This document shows, in pieces, positions 49,338-57,987 of a stretch of DNA of 60,816 bases; the stretch's first letter is position 1; each line of letters begins with the position of its first letter. The DNA comes from a virus. A program made the position numbers and the translations under genes. The stretch is from positions 1 through 60,816 of the IMG/VR virus record IMGVR_UViG_3300007775_000010; one strand, 5' to 3'. The notes under the pieces were generated by a model, which was given only the letters and a program-made list of their open reading frames with translations, was not told the origin of the DNA and ran no database searches.

Positions 49338-49786
49338 CCGGTGAGCGCCTCCTTGTCGTCGGTTGCGACCAGCGCTCCCGCTTTGGCGACGCCAGGGCCC
49401 ACCTCGAGGGACGTGAGCAGCGCGTCGAGCCGCGCGGCCAGGGTAGCGTTTACGGCGCGCATCTCGTTGACGCGCCGAACCCCGGACATTGCCGTGGTGT
49501 GATCCCTGTTGCCCACGGCGCGGCCTATCTCGGGGTAGGAGAGCCCGCGATGCCAGAGCAGCCAATACGCGGCGAGGCGGGCTAGTGCGACCGTCTTGGA
49601 GCGCCCACGCCCCTTGATGTCGTCCACCGGGACGTCAAACCGGAGCGACACGGCGCGCAGTATCGCGTCAGCGCGGGGTGTGATGTCGCTCGCGCGCTCC
49701 ATGGCCTTCGCTTGCCACTGCAGCCGGCGCATCTGTCGCATCTGTCGCTGCGCCTGGTCCCGGTGCCAACGGTCCGTTTCGGTCAT
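49334..49786 (-). CDS. Stand-alone DnaA domain IV protein
   Basis: This 150-residue protein contains LRFDVPVDDIKGRGRSKTVALARLAAYWLL, then LSYPEIGRAVGNRDHTTAMSGVRRV. GNRDHTT (92-98) is the DnaA signature that contacts the DnaA box. The AAA+ ATPase part of DnaA is absent. It may direct the host or phage initiation machinery to the nearby origin, or block host DnaA boxes. Confidence 0.85.
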   Translation of the reverse strand: MTETDRWHRDQAQRQMRQMRRLQWQAKAMERASDITPRADAILRAVSLRFDVPVDDIKGRGRSKTVALARLAAYWLLWHRGLSYPEIGRAVGNRDHTTAMSGVRRVNEMRAVNATLAARLDALLTSLEVGPGVAKAGALVATDDKEALTG

Positions 49787-50028
49787 GACCGCGTCCTCCG
49801 TCTCCGCTTGCCGCGCTTGACGGCGGGTGGCAGGTCTTGGGGCTTGATCTGTCGGCGAGCTATCTCCTCGAGGGACGGAACGAACACGCTGCGCGGAGGC
49901 AGCACTGTGATTCGAACATCCTCGACATGACCAACCGTGCGACCGTCGACCCGGATCTCTGCGTTGCGCTGCTTGATGTACGCCTCGGCGTCGCGCTGGG
50001 CCCGCAGGTATCGCTTGACGGTCATCAT
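49783..50028 (-). CDS. Small basic protein
   Basis: This 81-residue protein overlaps its neighbours (ATGA on both sides). It ends in a very basic tail (KRGKRRRRTR). It lies between the resolvase-like and DnaA-like genes; it may bind nucleic acid. Confidence 0.55.
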   Translation of the reverse strand: MMTVKRYLRAQRDAEAYIKQRNAEIRVDGRTVGHVEDVRITVLPPRSVFVPSLEEIARRQIKPQDLPPAVKRGKRRRRTRS

Positions 50029-50633
50029 GCCGCGCGCCTCCGTCGCTTGGGCACCTCGGGAGGAGGAGGCAGCGCGAGCGCGTAGCCTCCGAGGCCGCTC
50101 AGCAGCCAGTTCGCCACGACGAAGGCGTCGGCCTGGTCAGCGCTCCAGTCGTCAGGCATGCCCATGGTCCGCAGCGTTTGAAAGACCACGTCCTTCTGTT
50201 TCGGCGGCTTCGGCCCGCCTTTCTTCGCGCGCGTCGGTGGAAGCTTTCCAAGCAGGAGCTTGCGCGCCGTCGCCGGCGCCACGGCGACGATCGACAGACC
50301 CAGGGCGTGCCGCAGTGCGGCCTTGACCAGTCCACCGAGCTCGCCGATCGCGTGCGTGTGACTTCGCCCCGGGACGGACCGCATGGCGTACTGCTCGACG
50401 ACGAGATGGGTCGGGCGGTGGTCCTTCGCGAACGCGAGCACCGAGTTGGAGATCTTGACGATCCGCTCAATGCGCTCGTTCTCCGTGGCGTCTCGCGGAA
50501 TCTTCGGCTCGAGCTTGCCTCTGTGAATGCTCGACCAGTTACCGTCCCAGTCACCCGCCATGAGCACGAGGCCCGTGGCGGTTAGGCTGAGATCGAGCCC
50601 GAGTACACGCGGTGTCTCGATGACCGCGCCCAT
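50025..50633 (-). CDS. RuvC-like Holliday junction resolvase
   Basis: This 202-residue protein has RNase H-fold acidic motifs in order: LGLDLSLTATG (Asp14), LVVEQYAM and DQADAFVVANW. This fits RuvC-type resolvases used by phages to clear branched DNA before packaging. The C-terminus is basic. Confidence 0.8.
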   Translation of the reverse strand: MGAVIETPRVLGLDLSLTATGLVLMAGDWDGNWSSIHRGKLEPKIPRDATENERIERIVKISNSVLAFAKDHRPTHLVVEQYAMRSVPGRSHTHAIGELGGLVKAALRHALGLSIVAVAPATARKLLLGKLPPTRAKKGGPKPPKQKDVVFQTLRTMGMPDDWSADQADAFVVANWLLSGLGGYALALPPPPEVPKRRRRAA

Positions 50634-50636
50634 TCG

Positions 50637-51416
50637 CTACTCCGCCGCCTGGGTGCCCGGGATGGAGGTTTGCGCCGCGACCCACTCGAACCCAGTGTCG
50701 ACCTGCTCGGAGAGCTCGGCGATCACCTCCTCGAGGGTGTGGATCTCCTCGTTGAAGATCTTGTTGGCGCGGGTCTTCTCTTTGACCTTCTTCTGCAGCT
50801 TCCGCTCTTGCTTCGCGAGCTCGCGACCGCGCTTCGTGATGTCTTCCTCCGAGAGTTCGCGCTGCACCTGACCGGTGCGGTCGGGCCCTTCCTTCTCCTC
50901 GGGTGGTTCCGAGCGGCCCTTCTTCTTGCCGCTTCGCGTCTTGGGACTGGGGGTGGGGCTCTTCTTTGCCTTCTTGGCTGCCATGTCTCTCTCCTCGGTT
51001 GTGGCGGGCGTGCCGCCGGTCATCGGTGGGGTGCAGTCGTCTCCGTAGACGCCGTCACCGGGTGCGGCATCGGGGTCCTCGTCGCGGTAGCGGGCGAGAC
51101 ATCGCTCCGTCTCGCCCATTGGCTGGTAGGTGCCGGGAGCGGGCGAAGGCTTGCGGGGTATCTTCCGCGGGGGAGTGCCGCGCTCACACCACGGGCAGCT
51201 CAGTGGCTTCTCCGCGGCGACGCCGTGCGCCTCGCAGTAGTACGGGCAGCGCTTCGTTGGCCAGTTGGCGAGCTGCACCACACCGGCGCCAGACCATCTC
51301 GGGTCCATGTAGTAGAGGACCGGCTTCGGGCAGCACTGCCCATTGGTTGGGGCCTCGAGGCACTTGTCGCAGCCCGGCTCCATGCCGCGTCGGATGGCGT
51401 ACTCGGCTCCGAACAT
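50637..51416 (-). CDS. Cysteine-rich protein with internal start; possible two-product gene
   Basis: The 259-residue frame has an N-terminal Cys-rich half (CDKC, CC, CPYYC, CPWC) and a Lys-rich C-terminal half with a coiled coil. A second ATG at 50984 is preceded by AGGAGAGAGAC, a better ribosome site than that of the first start, so a separate 115-residue protein may be made. No family is recognised. Confidence 0.6.
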   Translation of the reverse strand: MFGAEYAIRRGMEPGCDKCLEAPTNGQCCPKPVLYYMDPRWSGAGVVQLANWPTKRCPYYCEAHGVAAEKPLSCPWCERGTPPRKIPRKPSPAPGTYQPMGETERCLARYRDEDPDAAPGDGVYGDDCTPPMTGGTPATTEERDMAAKKAKKSPTPSPKTRSGKKKGRSEPPEEKEGPDRTGQVQRELSEEDITKRGRELAKQERKLQKKVKEKTRANKIFNEEIHTLEEVIAELSEQVDTGFEWVAAQTSIPGTQAAE

Positions 51417-52192
51417 CAGCCGCGGCCCCGGTCAGGTTGACAGAACAGATCCCACGTTCGCGGGAACCGGTCGGCGACCATTTCACCAACAGCGCTAGCG
51501 TACTGACGGATCTCCCACTGCGCGTTGGAAGCCATGCGCAGCGTCAGGAACGCCAGCCAGTTGCGCAGGTTCGCGCTCGCGCGCATCCGTGAGTATCGCC
51601 CCACTGGTAATAGGATTCGTGCGAGCTCCTTTGGAACCCCATCATCGAGCGCTGCTTCGTATCCGGTCTGAAGCGCGTCGTAGCCCACAATGAGAGCTTC
51701 TCGAAAGCGATCGGCTGCCCTAACTGTCAGCTCTCGAGCTCCCGCCGCGGTGCCAGCCTGCTTCGTGAGATGCCCGCCGCCGGCCAGGAGTCGCTCGATC
51801 GTGGGCACGTAGTTGAGATTCGGTAGCGGAGCGTAGCGAGCGCTCATCTCGTTGTAGCTCTGCGTCCGGTGCCGATGCCATTCCCGGAAGACGAAGATCG
51901 GCGCTTGCACCTCGATGACAAGGCCGGCCATCTCGAACGGGGTCGCGTGGTTGTTCCGGTACAGGAATGCGAGGAGCTTCTCGTCGCCCGGCACCTTCAC
52001 GGTTTCGCTCTCGGTATGACGCTCGTCGTCACAACGACCGTCCGTCTTGCCGCAAGAGCCGCAGGCATACTTCGGCCCCCAACCCTCGAACCCCTTCTGC
52101 GTCGACATGCGGGCGGCCTCGATGATCCGCTCATCGGAGCCCCAAGACTCGACCAGCTCGACGTAACCGTGATCCAGGACGTCGATTCTCAC
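51416..52192 (-). CDS. thyX: FAD-dependent thymidylate synthase
   Basis: This 258-residue protein has the ThyX motif RHRTQSYNEMSARY (107-120) and a C-terminal flavin-binding region. It makes dTMP from dUMP, supplying phage DNA synthesis. An insertion near residue 44 (CGSCGKTDGRC) looks like a zinc-binding loop and is unusual for ThyX. Confidence 0.92.
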   Translation of the reverse strand: MRIDVLDHGYVELVESWGSDERIIEAARMSTQKGFEGWGPKYACGSCGKTDGRCDDERHTESETVKVPGDEKLLAFLYRNNHATPFEMAGLVIEVQAPIFVFREWHRHRTQSYNEMSARYAPLPNLNYVPTIERLLAGGGHLTKQAGTAAGARELTVRAADRFREALIVGYDALQTGYEAALDDGVPKELARILLPVGRYSRMRASANLRNWLAFLTLRMASNAQWEIRQYASAVGEMVADRFPRTWDLFCQPDRGRG

Positions 52193-52566
52193 GACTGCAC
52201 CTCACGCTCGACACGCTCGATCATCCGCTGCAGCGCCGACGCATCCCAGCCACTGCGGTGATACAGGAAGAGCTCACGGAGCACGTCGCCAAGAAGGCCG
52301 CGATCGACCAGGGCAACGGCGCGCCCGGCATCGAACCACGCCTTGAGGCTCTCGTGTCCTGAACCTTTCTGCGGCCGCCCGGTCTCTCGCCTCAGATACC
52401 AAAGAGCCTTCTCGAGATCCTGGCGCTCCGCGCCCTTCTGGCCGGAGCGCCACAGGTACTTCACCGCGTTGCCCAGGTTGAACCCGATGTGCTCGCACAC
52501 ATCAATGGCCTCGACCCCGGACGGGTGTGCGTTGTAGTGAGGCGGGTGATTGACAGGGTCGCTCAT
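52189..52566 (-). CDS. DUF3310-like protein
   Basis: This 125-residue protein starts with VNHPPHYN and continues with IDVCEHIGFNLGNAVKYLWR and DLEKALWYLRRE, the pattern of the phage DUF3310 family. It overlaps thyX (GTGA/ATGA type). The function is unknown; association with nucleotide genes is common. Confidence 0.8.
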   Translation of the reverse strand: MSDPVNHPPHYNAHPSGVEAIDVCEHIGFNLGNAVKYLWRSGQKGAERQDLEKALWYLRRETGRPQKGSGHESLKAWFDAGRAVALVDRGLLGDVLRELFLYHRSGWDASALQRMIERVEREVQS

Positions 52567-52811
52567 CGCTTACGGTGCTCCTCGGCTTGTGGACACGTGA
52601 CGAAATGCGAGACGTACCGCCGCCCCGAGTCGAAGCCGAGGGCGACCTGCCCGGCTGTCGGCCCCCGGCGGCTCACGTGCGCGACGCTATGCGCGTCGAC
52701 GTAGACGTTGCCGTCGTCGCGCGGCTCGGGGTCGAGCGGGATAGGTCGCCCGTTCTCGGTGCGGGCCCAGAGCAGCGGGGCGCCGCATGATGTGCAGGTC
52801 CCTCGGTTCAC
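52563..52811 (-). CDS. Small zinc-finger protein
   Basis: This 82-residue protein starts at GTG and has [25 protein letters not shown], a zinc-ribbon start common in actinophage and myxophage genomes, and HFVTCP at the end. It may bind nucleic acid. Confidence 0.65.
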   Translation of the reverse strand: MNRGTCTSCGAPLLWARTENGRPIPLDPEPRDDGNVYVDAHSVAHVSRRGPTAGQVALGFDSGRRYVSHFVTCPQAEEHRKR

Positions 52812-53329
52812 TGTGAGTGCTCCCGAAGCACCGGTAGGTGCCTACTCTGCATGATCTTCGAACACGCGATCTCCTGCAGCTGGCGAGCGCGCTCGCGCGT
52901 CACGTTGAGTAGCGCCGCTACCTGCTCAAGCTTCGCTCCGCCGCGATCCGCAACGTCGAGCGCGCATGTAACGCCGAGCTCGTGCACTTCGACGTCGGGA
53001 AAGTTGAACTTGATCGACCCGTTCGAAGAGACATCTAGATACAGGTGATGCTTGCAGGATACCCACGGACAGGGGCGTTGACCGTACTGGCAGTCTCGAC
53101 GAACCTTCGGACGCCTCGGTCCTGTTTCAGGCGCCGGGGGATTCAGGCGCTCCAGGCGATTCAGGCGCTCCAGTTCCCGCCGCGGTACGGTCACGGCGCG
53201 GCTGCCATGCTTTCGGATGGATCGCGCGCGGTAGTACTCGATGTGGTGCCGGCAGTAGTTCTTTCCCGGTTCGACATGCGATGAGCAATTGAGGCAGACC
53301 CCATCGACGCGGTCGGCAGTCCTGTGCAT
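52808..53329 (-). CDS. Sigma-region-4-like regulator, copy B
   Basis: This 173-residue protein starts at ATG 53329 (TGATG overlap). It has an extra N-terminal zinc part (CLNC, CRHH) and then [34 protein letters not shown] and [10 protein letters not shown], closely parallel to the protein at 47.5 kb. A short direct repeat encodes the NRLERLN segment. The two paralogs may act at different stages of infection. Confidence 0.65.
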   Translation of the reverse strand: MHRTADRVDGVCLNCSSHVEPGKNYCRHHIEYYRARSIRKHGSRAVTVPRRELERLNRLERLNPPAPETGPRRPKVRRDCQYGQRPCPWVSCKHHLYLDVSSNGSIKFNFPDVEVHELGVTCALDVADRGGAKLEQVAALLNVTRERARQLQEIACSKIMQSRHLPVLREHSQ

Positions 53330-53526
53330 CACGAGCACCCCTCCTCCGGCCGCGGCAGGAACCATGCCCAGGCGCGAATCCGAAACTCGATCTGCGCCTC
53401 CGCGGCGCAGGTGTCCGGAGCGGCAACACAGTCGAGGCAACGCTCCGAATCGCCCGAAAAGCAATCAAGCGACATCCGCCCGAGACAGGCCACGCACATC
53501 CGGCGCTCGCAGTCGATGAGACTCAA
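53329..53526 (-). CDS. Small cysteine-rich protein
   Basis: This 65-residue protein starts at TTG, overlapping the previous stop (TTGA). It has eight cysteines in CxxC-like pairs (CVAC, CLDC), so it probably binds zinc. Function unknown. Confidence 0.5.
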   Translation of the reverse strand: MSLIDCERRMCVACLGRMSLDCFSGDSERCLDCVAAPDTCAAEAQIEFRIRAWAWFLPRPEEGCS

Positions 53527-54041
53527 AGCCCTGCCTCCTCAATCCGCCCGCGAATCACCCAGCCGAGATCGCTTAGAAACCGTGGAGCTATCGGATCGCG
53601 GCGCAGGTAGGAGTCGACCGCGTCGAGTACAATGGATGCACGCGCGTTGTCCTCGTGCTCGCGCATGCGTGGTGTATTGAGCACGCCGATCACCGGCGGC
53701 ACGCTCAAGCCTTCCGCGGTATGCGCCTCGAAGATCGGGCGCCCATCGTCGTCGACAAGGCATTCGTCGAGCTCGTGGGCGAGCATCCTGAGGAGCGCCG
53801 TGCGGATCTGCGTCGGGACGTCGATGTAGCTCTCCGGTCGTATCTCGTTGCAGAAGATGATCCGAAGCGGTTCACCTGAGGTGCGCTCTTTGACCTCAAC
53901 CTCGACCCTCAGCGTTTCGGCTGGCCGCAGCTCGTTTAACCAGCTGTTGCCCAGACCGATCGCCCGCACAGCGATGCTGAGCGGTAGCAGCCACACACCG
54001 TCGGTGATGTGGTGGCGCGAGTCGCGCGGGTCACCGCTCAT
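53523..54041 (-). CDS. Hypothetical protein
   Basis: This 172-residue protein starts at ATG 54041 in an ATGA overlap. It is probably alpha/beta, with a HELDECL segment after LLRMLA. That short motif resembles part of a metal site but lacks the second histidine of HExxH, so no enzyme is claimed. Confidence 0.6.
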   Translation of the reverse strand: MSGDPRDSRHHITDGVWLLPLSIAVRAIGLGNSWLNELRPAETLRVEVEVKERTSGEPLRIIFCNEIRPESYIDVPTQIRTALLRMLAHELDECLVDDDGRPIFEAHTAEGLSVPPVIGVLNTPRMREHEDNARASIVLDAVDSYLRRDPIAPRFLSDLGWVIRGRIEEAGL

Positions 54042-54316
54042 GCGGCCCCCCTGGCGCACGTGCGGCACAGGCAGCCGTCCACCGCGCATCCCGCACAGAT
54101 CGGGATAGCGCAGTAGCCGCACCGAAACTGAGTGACGTCGCCGGCGCCGCAGCTCGGGCACCGGTGCTCCCTGGCGGCACGGACGCGGCGCTCAGTGTCA
54201 GCCCGCGCTGCCAGCTGGCGAATCTGCGCTGCGCGGCTATCGACGAGTGCGATCACGACGGACCCGACCAGCAGGCAGCCGGCGAGGATTGCGAGGAGGG
54301 TGATGCCGTCGGTCAC
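54038..54316 (-). CDS. Single-TM protein with C-terminal zinc fingers
   Basis: This 92-residue protein has a membrane helix at about 5-25 and a cytoplasmic Cys-rich part (CPSC, CGYC, CAGC, CRTC). The pairs suit two zinc ribbons or a RING-like fold. It starts at GTG. A membrane-anchored zinc protein in an early operon could alter host surface or signalling, but this is unproven. Confidence 0.55.
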   Translation of the reverse strand: MTDGITLLAILAGCLLVGSVVIALVDSRAAQIRQLAARADTERRVRAAREHRCPSCGAGDVTQFRCGYCAIPICAGCAVDGCLCRTCARGAA

Positions 54317-55260
54317 GCACCCCCCTTTGCGAATAGGTCACCCTGCGGCGCGGGCTCGTTGTGCCCCCGATTGTCTCGCTTCTTTCGCTTCTTTCGCGTG
54401 CACGTGGCACCTCGCCGAACCGAACGCACGTCGCCACCAGTGAGCAATCGCCGCATCGCCTCGAACTCGGCGAAGTCGCCGCGCTCGAGAATCGCGCACA
54501 GCTCGTCCACGACGCTCGCCCCCTCAGGCGTCGTCATGGACAGCATGCCGGGCACGTTCTCCATCGCGAGCGCCTTTGGCTGTATCTCGCAGACGACACG
54601 CCGGAACGAAACCGCCCAAACGAACGGATTGCTCTCCCACGAGCAGCGCTTCGCATTCAGCCCGTCCCACAACTCGCGGAATGCTTCCCGCTGCTCGTGC
54701 TCGAGCACGTACGGAAGCTCGACCACGGAGTAATCTATCGGCATGCCTTCGGCTGCGATGTCTTCGGTGGTGATGTCCTGCAGCCGCTCGAGGCGCACGC
54801 CGGTCACGTCGAGGTTGATGCGGGAGGCCCACCGAGGCATGTGGATTGATGGGCGCCAGCGGATCGAGTGGTCGTTCTTCGCAGCGGCTACCCACCGCTC
54901 TGCGGCTTCAGCTGTATTCGCAATCGGAGCAAACGAGTTGTCCGCGCGAAACCCGATGCCATCGGTGCCATCTGTCAGCTCCTCTGGACGCCAGCACTCG
55001 CGTACCCAGAGCCTGTCCCCCGCAACTCCGTACGGGCAATAGCGCTTTATCGATTCTGCGAAGTCGGACCATTCGACAGCGAAGACTCGGTCGCGCCACT
55101 TCCAGCCCGATGGGCGGTGTAAGTCGAGACGGCCGACCGCTTTCGTGTTCGGCAACGTCCGAACCGGTTGCGGATTGACGAGCCGCCGTGTCTGCGTCTT
55201 TTTCCCAGCGAGGATGGCGCGGACCATCTCGCCCGAGAACAGGATCGGACGCTCACGCAC
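54313..55260 (-). CDS. ASCH-domain protein fused to a fragment of a cytosine methyltransferase
   Basis: The 315-residue frame starts at GTG 55260, preceded by GGAGGTG. The N-terminal two thirds carry PILFSGEMVRAILAGKKTQTRR and end in FVWAVSFRRV, the pattern of phage ASCH proteins. It then continues as CEIQPKALAMENVPGM followed by VVDELCAIL. This matches the motif IV (ENV) part of C5-cytosine methyltransferases. The catalytic PC motif and SAM motifs are missing. It therefore looks like a recombination chimera. Confidence 0.75.
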   Translation of the reverse strand: MRERPILFSGEMVRAILAGKKTQTRRLVNPQPVRTLPNTKAVGRLDLHRPSGWKWRDRVFAVEWSDFAESIKRYCPYGVAGDRLWVRECWRPEELTDGTDGIGFRADNSFAPIANTAEAAERWVAAAKNDHSIRWRPSIHMPRWASRINLDVTGVRLERLQDITTEDIAAEGMPIDYSVVELPYVLEHEQREAFRELWDGLNAKRCSWESNPFVWAVSFRRVVCEIQPKALAMENVPGMLSMTTPEGASVVDELCAILERGDFAEFEAMRRLLTGGDVRSVRRGATCTRKKRKKRDNRGHNEPAPQGDLFAKGGA

Positions 55261-55336
55261 GGAAGCACCTCCCAACCGCCCACCCCGCGCCGATCAGCGC
55301 GAGGTCGCGGCAGTAGCGGATGACGAGACGGACCAT
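55253..55336 (-). CDS. 27-residue peptide frame
   Basis: A small frame fills the gap between two genes. Its ATG overlaps the previous stop (TGATG), and its stop overlaps the GTG of the ASCH gene by eight bases. It has a hydrophobic middle (LALIGAGWAV). Only the coupling supports it. Confidence 0.35.
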   Translation of the reverse strand: MVRLVIRYCRDLALIGAGWAVGRCFRA

Positions 55337-55671
55337 CAGAAGGCGAGCTCCCCCTGGTCGTCCTCGATCTCATCGTCGTCGGACCCAGTCCGCTCGGGGA
55401 GCTGCGGAGACCAGTCCGCCGGCTTGACCGGATCGATCCCGAACAGCCTGTGAGCCCGCGCCGTCGCGACTTCCTCGGTGCACGGATGCATTTCGAATAC
55501 CGACGTCGGGCGGATAAACTTCGTCACCGTCGCCCCGTCCTGTCGAGGCACGTCGACGCGCAGGAACCCGGCGCCGGCGATCGTCGCCTCGCTCACCAGG
55601 CCCGCTAGCGTCCGGTGGCCCATGATCTCCACGATCGCCCACTGCTTGAAGACTTCCGGTTCGTCGCTCAT
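55336..55671 (-). CDS. Conserved phage hypothetical protein
   Basis: This 111-residue protein starts at ATG 55671 with GAGGTGA upstream. AIVEIMGHRTLAGLVSEATIAGAGFLRVDVP is a pattern widespread in phage early regions. It is small and beta-rich; its function is unknown to me. The 137-nt stretch upstream holds no gene that I can support. Confidence 0.65.
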   Translation of the reverse strand: MSDEPEVFKQWAIVEIMGHRTLAGLVSEATIAGAGFLRVDVPRQDGATVTKFIRPTSVFEMHPCTEEVATARAHRLFGIDPVKPADWSPQLPERTGSDDDEIEDDQGELAF

Positions 55672-55808
55672 CCGGGTCACCTCGTCCGTTCAGGGGTGCA
55701 TGCGTCACTGTGTGATCCCTGCGTCGCCCGCACCGATTGCTCGCGGGCCACCCTGCGGGCCCAGCCGCGGGTCAATGACGTGTGTGCAGTAGTCGACGCA
55801 GCCACGGG

Positions 55809-56138
55809 TCAGGCCTCTGTCCCCGTTCGCGACTCCGGCGGCACGTCGCCGAGCAGTGAGTCGAGGTATGCGAGATAGCCGTCCCGAGGCAGCGCCAGCG
55901 GGATCCACGCGGGTTGCCGGCTGCCCTCGATCCAGTCGCGCACGACGCGCTCATCGACGCCCACGTGCCGCGCAGCCTCGCGGCGGCTCCACCGGAGCAC
56001 TGACAGCGCGTGCACCAGTGCCAGGCCGGCACGGGCCTTGCGAGAGGACCGCAGCGATGCTTGGCACTTGGCTACGGATGGACCCCTAAGGGTGGCGATG
56101 CGGTCGCGGAGGTCGGCGATTTCGGGAGCGATGCTCAC
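55809..56138 (-). CDS. Small helix-turn-helix protein
   Basis: This 109-residue protein has a helix-turn-helix (RREAARHVGVDERVVRDWIEGSRQPAW), similar to Cro/XRE proteins. It starts at GTG in a GTGA overlap with the ParB-like gene. It is probably an early transcription regulator. Confidence 0.6.
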   Translation of the reverse strand: MSIAPEIADLRDRIATLRGPSVAKCQASLRSSRKARAGLALVHALSVLRWSRREAARHVGVDERVVRDWIEGSRQPAWIPLALPRDGYLAYLDSLLGDVPPESRTGTEA

Positions 56139-57022
56139 TTCAGTTTACTCGCCTCGGTTACGCCATGGTTGTAGATCGACTTCAGAAACTCCACGCCCGC
56201 CGCGACGTCCGTCGTCTTGGCGAAGTTCTTTATCGACTTGATCTGTCCGGTAGCCCTGACAGGGTCGGAGTTCTTGCCGAGCTTCCTCTGAAGCTTCTTT
56301 TCGTCGAAGCCGTCGCCATACTTCACGATGAACGCGGCCATGCTTCGGAGCATCAGCCCGTCGAAAGCGTTGCGGTCTCTGCCCCAGGAGCCAACGAGAT
56401 TCCTCAGGGTCCTGATCAACAGAACCCTGCCCGGGTGAGGGAATCGAGGCAGGCCGCTGACACCGCGGACGCAGCCGCTGTGGATCTGCACCAGGGCCTT
56501 GACCGCAGACACGCTGCCGTTCGAGTGACGAAACCCGAACGTGAGCCCGAAGCCTTCAAGGATAGAAACGATGTCGACGGTCGCCGGATTCCCCGCGGCG
56601 AAACTGATCCGAAACGTCTCGACCGCGCTCGGGTTCTTCTTCTTCCCGTTGAGGTCGAGGAACATCTGAGCTTCCTGTTCGAGCGTCAGGTCCCGCCAAA
56701 CCTTGAACGGGACAGGGATGTCGCCCATGCCAGCGATGATGGCGGCAGCGCAGCGGTGCTGAGAGTCCATCACGTAGTACCCATCAGCGCGAGCCGAAAC
56801 GGAGCCGACGCCGAACAGCGCTGGCTGGTATTCCGAAGCGATGTCAGCGGCATGCTTTGGCCGAAAGGCCTGTTGAACATGGTGATCAACCAGCACCTCG
56901 CTTGGTTTGAGCATCAAGATCTCAGGTTGGCCGTCTCGGAGCGGCCTTATTTCAGCGACTGCTTCAGAGCGTCGCGAAGACGCCGAATCCTTGACAAGCT
57001 TTGCGATAGACTGTGGACGCAT
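56135..57022 (-). CDS. ParB-like nuclease-domain protein B (DUF6551-like)
   Basis: This 295-residue protein starts at ATG 57022 with AAGGAAG upstream and overlaps the end of the ParB-like gene before it by 76 bases. It has VDHHVQQAFR, then YYVMDSQHRCAAAI (DSQHR at 86-90), the fold core of ParB/Srx-type domains, where GxHRxxA is usual. It may bind DNA or nucleotides. Confidence 0.7.
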   Translation of the reverse strand: MRPQSIAKLVKDSASSRRSEAVAEIRPLRDGQPEILMLKPSEVLVDHHVQQAFRPKHAADIASEYQPALFGVGSVSARADGYYVMDSQHRCAAAIIAGMGDIPVPFKVWRDLTLEQEAQMFLDLNGKKKNPSAVETFRISFAAGNPATVDIVSILEGFGLTFGFRHSNGSVSAVKALVQIHSGCVRGVSGLPRFPHPGRVLLIRTLRNLVGSWGRDRNAFDGLMLRSMAAFIVKYGDGFDEKKLQRKLGKNSDPVRATGQIKSIKNFAKTTDVAAGVEFLKSIYNHGVTEASKLK

Positions 57023-57987
57023 CTGCTGACTTCCTTCTTGCTTGCTGAAACACCGTTCTCGCGAACCAGATCGGCGAGCTGTTCGACCATAAGCGTCGCC
57101 CCCTCGAGACCAGCGGCGATATGCTCCGCCTCCGACCATGCCTTCACCTTTGGCGCGTTCGCGGCGATCCCTATGTCCGACTTCAGCTTCGATACGGTCG
57201 AAGACTGCAGGCCGAGGCGCTGGGATATCTCGGTCGTGCCGAGCCCAGCCTCGTGCAGCGCACGGACATCGGCAGCGCGTGCCTCGTGGTCTACGCGCGG
57301 CTTTCGTTTTCGCTTCTCCTCTGGAGCAGCAGGAAGCCGATGCTGACCGTCAAGAATCGTGTATTCGACTGGCCCTTCCGCCTTCGCCGCGGCCACCGCT
57401 TCGGATACCGAGCGCTGAGACATACCAGTCGCTTCCGCGGCTTTCGCCTGGGTCGCGCCGTCCTCCACCAACTGAACCGCCTTTCGCTTCTGTTCGGGCG
57501 AGAGCTTTACGCGGGCGTCTGGCTTAGCATCATTATAACTCGGTATATTGCTGCTGAACCACTTGGACACCGTCGGCTGTTTGACCCCCAGCTGATCCGC
57601 AATCCGCTGCTGCGTGTTCTTCCTCGGGTCCTCTGCCCGCAGCTCGAACGCGATCGCTCGCTTGAGCTCCAGCGCCTCCGCCTTCTGGGCCTCCGACATG
57701 TTGCGTCGTCCGGTCGCGCTCCGCAGAACCATCGCGCGCTTCTCCGGCTCGGTCTTGCCGCCGATGACACGACACGCGACGCCGTCACCGAGAATGTCGT
57801 ACCGGTTGTGTCCGTCGAGGATGTTGCCGCCTTCATCGATCAACACCGGTGCCTGCTGCCCGTCGTCGCGCAGGCTGGCCTCGAGGGAGGCCCGCTCGTC
57901 GCTCGAGAGCGGCGGCACGAGATGCGCGTACGGCGTCTTCAGCTTTCGCGGGGCGCCCGGCCGCATCTGAACGACATCCGCGCTCAC
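56947..57987 (-). CDS. ParB-like protein A with several helix-turn-helix motifs
   Basis: This 346-residue protein starts at GTG. The ParB N-domain includes LEASLRDDGQQAPVLID and ILDGHNRYDIL. Three helix-turn-helix units follow: TQQRIADQLGVKQPTVSKW, TQAKAAEATGMSQRSVSEA and GTTEISQRLGLQSSTVSKL. Such proteins partition plasmids or regulate genes. No ParA partner is seen. Confidence 0.75.
   Translation of the reverse strand: MSADVVQMRPGAPRKLKTPYAHLVPPLSSDERASLEASLRDDGQQAPVLIDEGGNILDGHNRYDILGDGVACRVIGGKTEPEKRAMVLRSATGRRNMSEAQKAEALELKRAIAFELRAEDPRKNTQQRIADQLGVKQPTVSKWFSSNIPSYNDAKPDARVKLSPEQKRKAVQLVEDGATQAKAAEATGMSQRSVSEAVAAAKAEGPVEYTILDGQHRLPAAPEEKRKRKPRVDHEARAADVRALHEAGLGTTEISQRLGLQSSTVSKLKSDIGIAANAPKVKAWSEAEHIAAGLEGATLMVEQLADLVRENGVSASKKEVSRCVHSLSQSLSRIRRLRDALKQSLK

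Noticed and set aside
53523-54041. Metalloprotease from a HELDE motif
   Set aside because: The second histidine of HExxH is missing and there is no other metal ligand pattern.
55690-55808. Possible 35-residue peptide starting at CTG in the gap after the small helix-turn-helix gene
   Set aside because: It needs a CTG start and has no ribosome site; nothing else supports it.
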